Of a stretch of DNA of 8,149 nucleotides, positions 5,333 to 8,149 are shown one piece after another. This DNA is from Anaerolineales bacterium (GTDB lineage Bacteria; Chloroflexota; Anaerolineae; Anaerolineales; E44-bin32). Both the position numbers and the translations under genes were made by a program. The notes beneath the pieces were generated by a model, which saw only the letters and a list, made by a program, of their open reading frames with translations, searched no databases and had not been told where the DNA came from. The DNA lies in the NCBI GenBank assembly GCA_023250385.1, contig JAHFAU010000088.1, positions 1 to 8,149 of the forward strand, read 5' to 3'. Within the stretch, counting starts at the first letter, position 1; each line of letters starts with the position of its first letter.

Positions 5333-6769
5333 ATGCCCGAGCCGCTGCTCGCGGGTAGTCTGGCCTCCAACCTGGCGGTCGCCACCACCTTTGCGCTGCT
5401 GTTCGGGGTAGCGACCGCACTCCCACCACGCCCAAACTCAATTCGCTGGTCCGCCGCCGGGGTGCCGGTCGTCGGCCTCCGGCTGACGCTCGTGGCACTT
5501 CTCCTGGTGGGCTCGTGGGGAATCTTCGACACCCGCCTGCTCGTCTCCTGGCTTGAGTGGTTCGCCGCGGTGGCAACGGCCTTGGTTACCGGATGGCTGC
5601 TGCTCCTGCCGCTGCCGCACTTGCGCTGGGACTCCTGGCTCTTGGCCATCAACACTGTGCTGGTTGTCGGGCTCACCGTATCCGTGGGAATCGAGCAGTT
5701 GGCAGGGGCCTCCTGGCCGATTGGGCTGTGGGGTGGATTCGGTCTGCTGGTTGCGCTCTCGCTGATTGTCCTCCTGTCGGTCAGGCGGATCTCGAACTGG
5801 CCGGTGCTCGGCCTGGCTTACGCAGCCTTGGCCGTCGGATTTGGGGCGGATGGGTTCTTTGGCACCGGGTTATTGAGGATCGCGGAGGCAGTCGTCTATC
5901 CGGCAGTTTCGCTCCTGATCATCCGTGGGATGATCCAGGGGGGTGTCCAGCAAGCCGAGCTGCGGCTCAAACGGATCGGAGGCTCGTCAAGACGTTCGCC
6001 GAGCGCCGAACCCCCTGAGCAGGTACAAACCCTCAAGGCGGAACTGCGGCTCGCCCTCGAGGAGTTGGCGGAGGTCAGCAGCGCGACCGAGCGGCAGGAA
6101 CCCATCCCGGTCGGCTCCTTGACTGCGTTTGTCGAGGGCATGCGGGACCCGCTCGCTTCGATCCAGGGCTACAGCCAGATGCTGGCAGGCGGCGGCATCG
6201 GTGAATTAGGAGCGGATCAACGCAAGTTCGTGGATCGGATCAACGATAGCGCCTCCCGGGTCCTTGATCAGTTGAATGGGCTGCTGAGCCTGGTCCGCGG
6301 GAGCGACGCTCCGATCGATAGCCAGGCCGACGTGATCACCTGCATGGAAACTGCCGTCGCACAGGTCGCCGGCAGTCTCAAAGAGCGAGACCAATCGCTT
6401 CACCTGGATTTGGCCGAAAGCCTTCCCGCGGTGGGCGGCGACCCGGACGAACTGCGCCAGATCATGGTGACCCTGATCGAGTACGCGATTCAGGCCTCGC
6501 CGGCCGGATCAGTGATTCCGGTCTCCGCCCTGGCAACCGATTCGGCCGACGGTGCCTGGGTCAGTCTTTCGGTCAGTGACTCCGGAGGCGGGATTCCACC
6601 GGAGGAGTTGGGGCGGGTGTTCCACATCCCCGAACCTGGGCGAGGAGCCGAGACCGGCCTGGCTCGGGTGAAGCAGCTGGCGGAAGGAATGGGGGGGAGG
6701 GTCTGGATCGGAAGTGAAGTCGGAGGGGGCAGCACCGTCACCGTTTTGATCCCCGCCCGAGCAGAATGA
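5333..6769 (+). CDS. Membrane histidine-kinase-like protein with degenerate catalytic motifs (probable pseudokinase)
   Basis: The N-terminal 200 residues hold about seven membrane segments (near 10-30, 42-62, 70-93, 101-121, 129-149, 156-176, 183-199). A linker with a short coiled coil (230-250) follows, then a HisKA-like dimerisation helix (262-322) and a HATPase_c-like domain (365-475). The helix reads FVEGMRDPLASIQGYSQML, where sensor kinases have the pattern SHELRTPL. The phospho-acceptor His is replaced by Glu268. The N box reads VTLIEYAIQASPAG, with Thr380 and Tyr384 where the two Asn normally sit. The G1 box DSGGGI (416-421) is intact, and the G2 region is altered (GAETGLARVKQLAEGMGG). 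It is therefore unlikely to autophosphorylate. No response regulator is adjacent. The LCP gene starts 7 nt downstream. The start ATG is the first after the promoter, although no good ribosome binding site precedes it. Confidence 0.88.
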   Translation: MPEPLLAGSLASNLAVATTFALLFGVATALPPRPNSIRWSAAGVPVVGLRLTLVALLLVGSWGIFDTRLLVSWLEWFAAVATALVTGWLLLLPLPHLRWDSWLLAINTVLVVGLTVSVGIEQLAGASWPIGLWGGFGLLVALSLIVLLSVRRISNWPVLGLAYAALAVGFGADGFFGTGLLRIAEAVVYPAVSLLIIRGMIQGGVQQAELRLKRIGGSSRRSPSAEPPEQVQTLKAELRLALEELAEVSSATERQEPIPVGSLTAFVEGMRDPLASIQGYSQMLAGGGIGELGADQRKFVDRINDSASRVLDQLNGLLSLVRGSDAPIDSQADVITCMETAVAQVAGSLKERDQSLHLDLAESLPAVGGDPDELRQIMVTLIEYAIQASPAGSVIPVSALATDSADGAWVSLSVSDSGGGIPPEELGRVFHIPEPGRGAETGLARVKQLAEGMGGRVWIGSEVGGGSTVTVLIPARAE

Positions 6770-6776
6770 GCCAGGG

Positions 6777-8149
6777 ATGATTCGCGGTTGGCTCGCTTCG
6801 CTCGCGCTATTGGCCGCTGCCTGCGCCCCGGCCCCCAAAGTTGAATACGGAGCGCCGCGGCTCCAGAAGCCGACGGCTCAGCGCAGTGCCCCCGCGTCGC
6901 CCCACACCCCGACCCCGGAAAGGCGGGCCACGCCGCAGCCGCTGCCAGACCTTGGCTGGCCGGCTCCCTTCACCTACGGCAATCCGCCCTCGCCCGCCAC
7001 CCCGATCCCACCGCCGTCCCCGCAGTTAGGCTTCGACCGGGCAGTAGTGAATATCCTCTTGTTGGGATCCGACCGGCGTCCCCAGAGCAGCAGCTTCCGC
7101 ACCGACGTTTTGATCGTCGTGTCGATCCACCCCGAGAAAGGGGTGGTTGCAATGCTGTCGATCCCGAGGGACCTCTATGTCTACCTGCCGGGTTACAGCA
7201 TGCAGCGGATCAACACTGCCTTCTCGCTGTGTGAGACCATCGGGTATCCGGGAGGCGGCTCGGCCCTGCTGGCCGATACCATCCGCTACAACCTGGGGAT
7301 TCCGATCGATCATTTCGCCCGGGTCGAGATGGATGGGTTCAGCCGGATCGTCGACACGCTGGGCGGCGTTGATGTAAACGTGACCTGCTCGTACCGGGAC
7401 TGGCGCCTGAAAGAACCGTACCTGGATGCGAACGTAGTACAGAACTGGCGGCTGTACACGGCGTCTGCTGGCGTCGTTCACATGGACGGAGATCTGGCAC
7501 TTTGGTACGCGCGCTCGCGCAGATTGTCTTCCGATTTCGACCGCAGTCGAAGGCAACAGGAGGTTCTGCGCGCCATTTACCGGCAAGTATTGAGTCTCCA
7601 CCTGATTCCGCAGCTCCCCACCCTGTATTCCGAGCTGAGCGACTCCTTGACGACCGACATCGGTCTGGCAGACCTGCTTTCGCTCGCGCCGCTGTCGGCT
7701 CGGATCGGCAGCGCGGACATTCGGAGCCGTTTCATCGGGCGGGACGAAGTTACGAGCTGGCGAGTCCCGGTCAGCGGCGCGCAAGTTCTGGTACCCAACC
7801 CCGAATCGCTGCAGGCTCTGGTGGCTGAGGCCTTTGACTTCGAGTCGCCGGACGAACTGGTCCCCGAGGCTGCCTTGACGGTGGAGGTGATCAACGCCTC
7901 CAAGAATGCGACCTGGGGGGCACTGGCCGCCGAACGATTGAACTACGCAGGTTTTGACGCGTTTGTCGGCCCGGAGGCCTCCGCGCCCACAAGCACCACC
8001 CAGTTGATCGATTTCGGTTTGGCGACCGCCGAGGAAAGCCAGGCGATCTTGCGGGCGTTCGGCCTCGGAAGTGAGCAGCTAGCGAGTTCGCCCGACCCGT
8101 CGTCTCCCTTTGTGTATCGGTTGGTAATCGGGAACGATTACGATCCGTG
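6777..8149 (+). CDS. LCP (LytR-CpsA-Psr) phosphotransferase with C-terminal LytR_C domain; 3' end beyond the right edge
   Basis: LCP enzymes transfer undecaprenyl-linked glycopolymers to peptidoglycan or other acceptors outside the membrane. The 457 visible residues start with a short signal, MIRGWLASLALLAAAC, that fits a lipobox with Cys16, although LCP proteins usually carry a membrane anchor instead. A Pro-, Ala- and Thr-rich linker spans 17-83. The LCP domain covers about 88-275: NILLLGSDRR (92-101), FRTD (107-110), LSIPRD (127-132), RINTAF (144-149), DGFSRIVDTLGGVDV (186-200), and MDGDLALWYARSRRLSSDFD (236-255) followed by RSRRQQ. The pyrophosphate-binding Asp and Arg positions are kept. 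From 367, LTVEVINAS and a later YRLVIGNDYDP form a LytR_C domain whose end is cut, probably by only a few residues. CAGGG abuts the ATG, 7 nt after the kinase stop, so the two genes are likely co-transcribed. Confidence 0.93.
   Translation, partial: MIRGWLASLALLAAACAPAPKVEYGAPRLQKPTAQRSAPASPHTPTPERRATPQPLPDLGWPAPFTYGNPPSPATPIPPPSPQLGFDRAVVNILLLGSDRRPQSSSFRTDVLIVVSIHPEKGVVAMLSIPRDLYVYLPGYSMQRINTAFSLCETIGYPGGGSALLADTIRYNLGIPIDHFARVEMDGFSRIVDTLGGVDVNVTCSYRDWRLKEPYLDANVVQNWRLYTASAGVVHMDGDLALWYARSRRLSSDFDRSRRQQEVLRAIYRQVLSLHLIPQLPTLYSELSDSLTTDIGLADLLSLAPLSARIGSADIRSRFIGRDEVTSWRVPVSGAQVLVPNPESLQALVAEAFDFESPDELVPEAALTVEVINASKNATWGALAAERLNYAGFDAFVGPEASAPTSTTQLIDFGLATAEESQAILRAFGLGSEQLASSPDPSSPFVYRLVIGNDYDP

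Noticed and set aside
7026..7784. A 252-codon open frame on the minus strand opposite the LCP gene
   Set aside because: The plus-strand LCP domain is unmistakable, and the antisense product shows no recognisable domain, promoter or ribosome binding site.

Overview
The window is GC-rich, densely coding bacterial chromosome with two divergent gene blocks that separate at about 2948-3091. There are no RNA genes, insertion sequences, CRISPR arrays or phage genes. The gene content suggests a free-living bacterium, and Chloroflexota (Anaerolineae-like) is my best guess. The reasons are a fused MoaD-MoaE, a four-cysteine bL32, a zinc-ribbon threonine synthase, and an LCP protein carrying a lipobox. 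This placement is an inference; no marker here is decisive.

Minus-strand block (2947 down to 1): moaC, a moaD-moaE fusion, a threonine synthase-like PLP enzyme, and fabF, which runs off the left edge. Spacing is tight throughout: 3 nt between moaC and moaDE, an overlap or near-contact between moaDE and the threonine synthase, and an ATGA stop/start overlap into fabF. Molybdopterin synthesis, threonine synthesis and fatty-acid elongation therefore appear to share one transcript. The only promoter-like element upstream is a TATAAT placed so close to the moaC GTG that the message would be leaderless. The threonine synthase frame has no ATG, GTG or TTG upstream of its conserved N-terminal domain.

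Plus-strand block (3092 to 8149): rpmF (bL32), fabD, a UPF0104/LPG-synthase-TM-type membrane protein, a membrane-bound histidine-kinase-like protein, and an LCP (LytR-CpsA-Psr) protein cut by the right edge. A near-consensus sigma-70 promoter (TTGACA, 16 nt, TATAAT) drives rpmF-fabD-membrane protein. A second, extended -10 promoter precedes the kinase-LCP pair. In both cases a small hairpin begins at the predicted transcription start.

The plus-strand genes mostly concern the envelope: malonyl loading of ACP, a polytopic lipid-related membrane protein, a membrane sensor, and an enzyme that attaches glycopolymers to the wall. The most notable points are the kinase, which lacks the phospho-acceptor His and both N-box Asn residues; the unusual threonine synthase start; the MoaD-MoaE fusion with a buried Gly-Gly; and the leaderless moaC signal. 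I found no clearly new multigene system.
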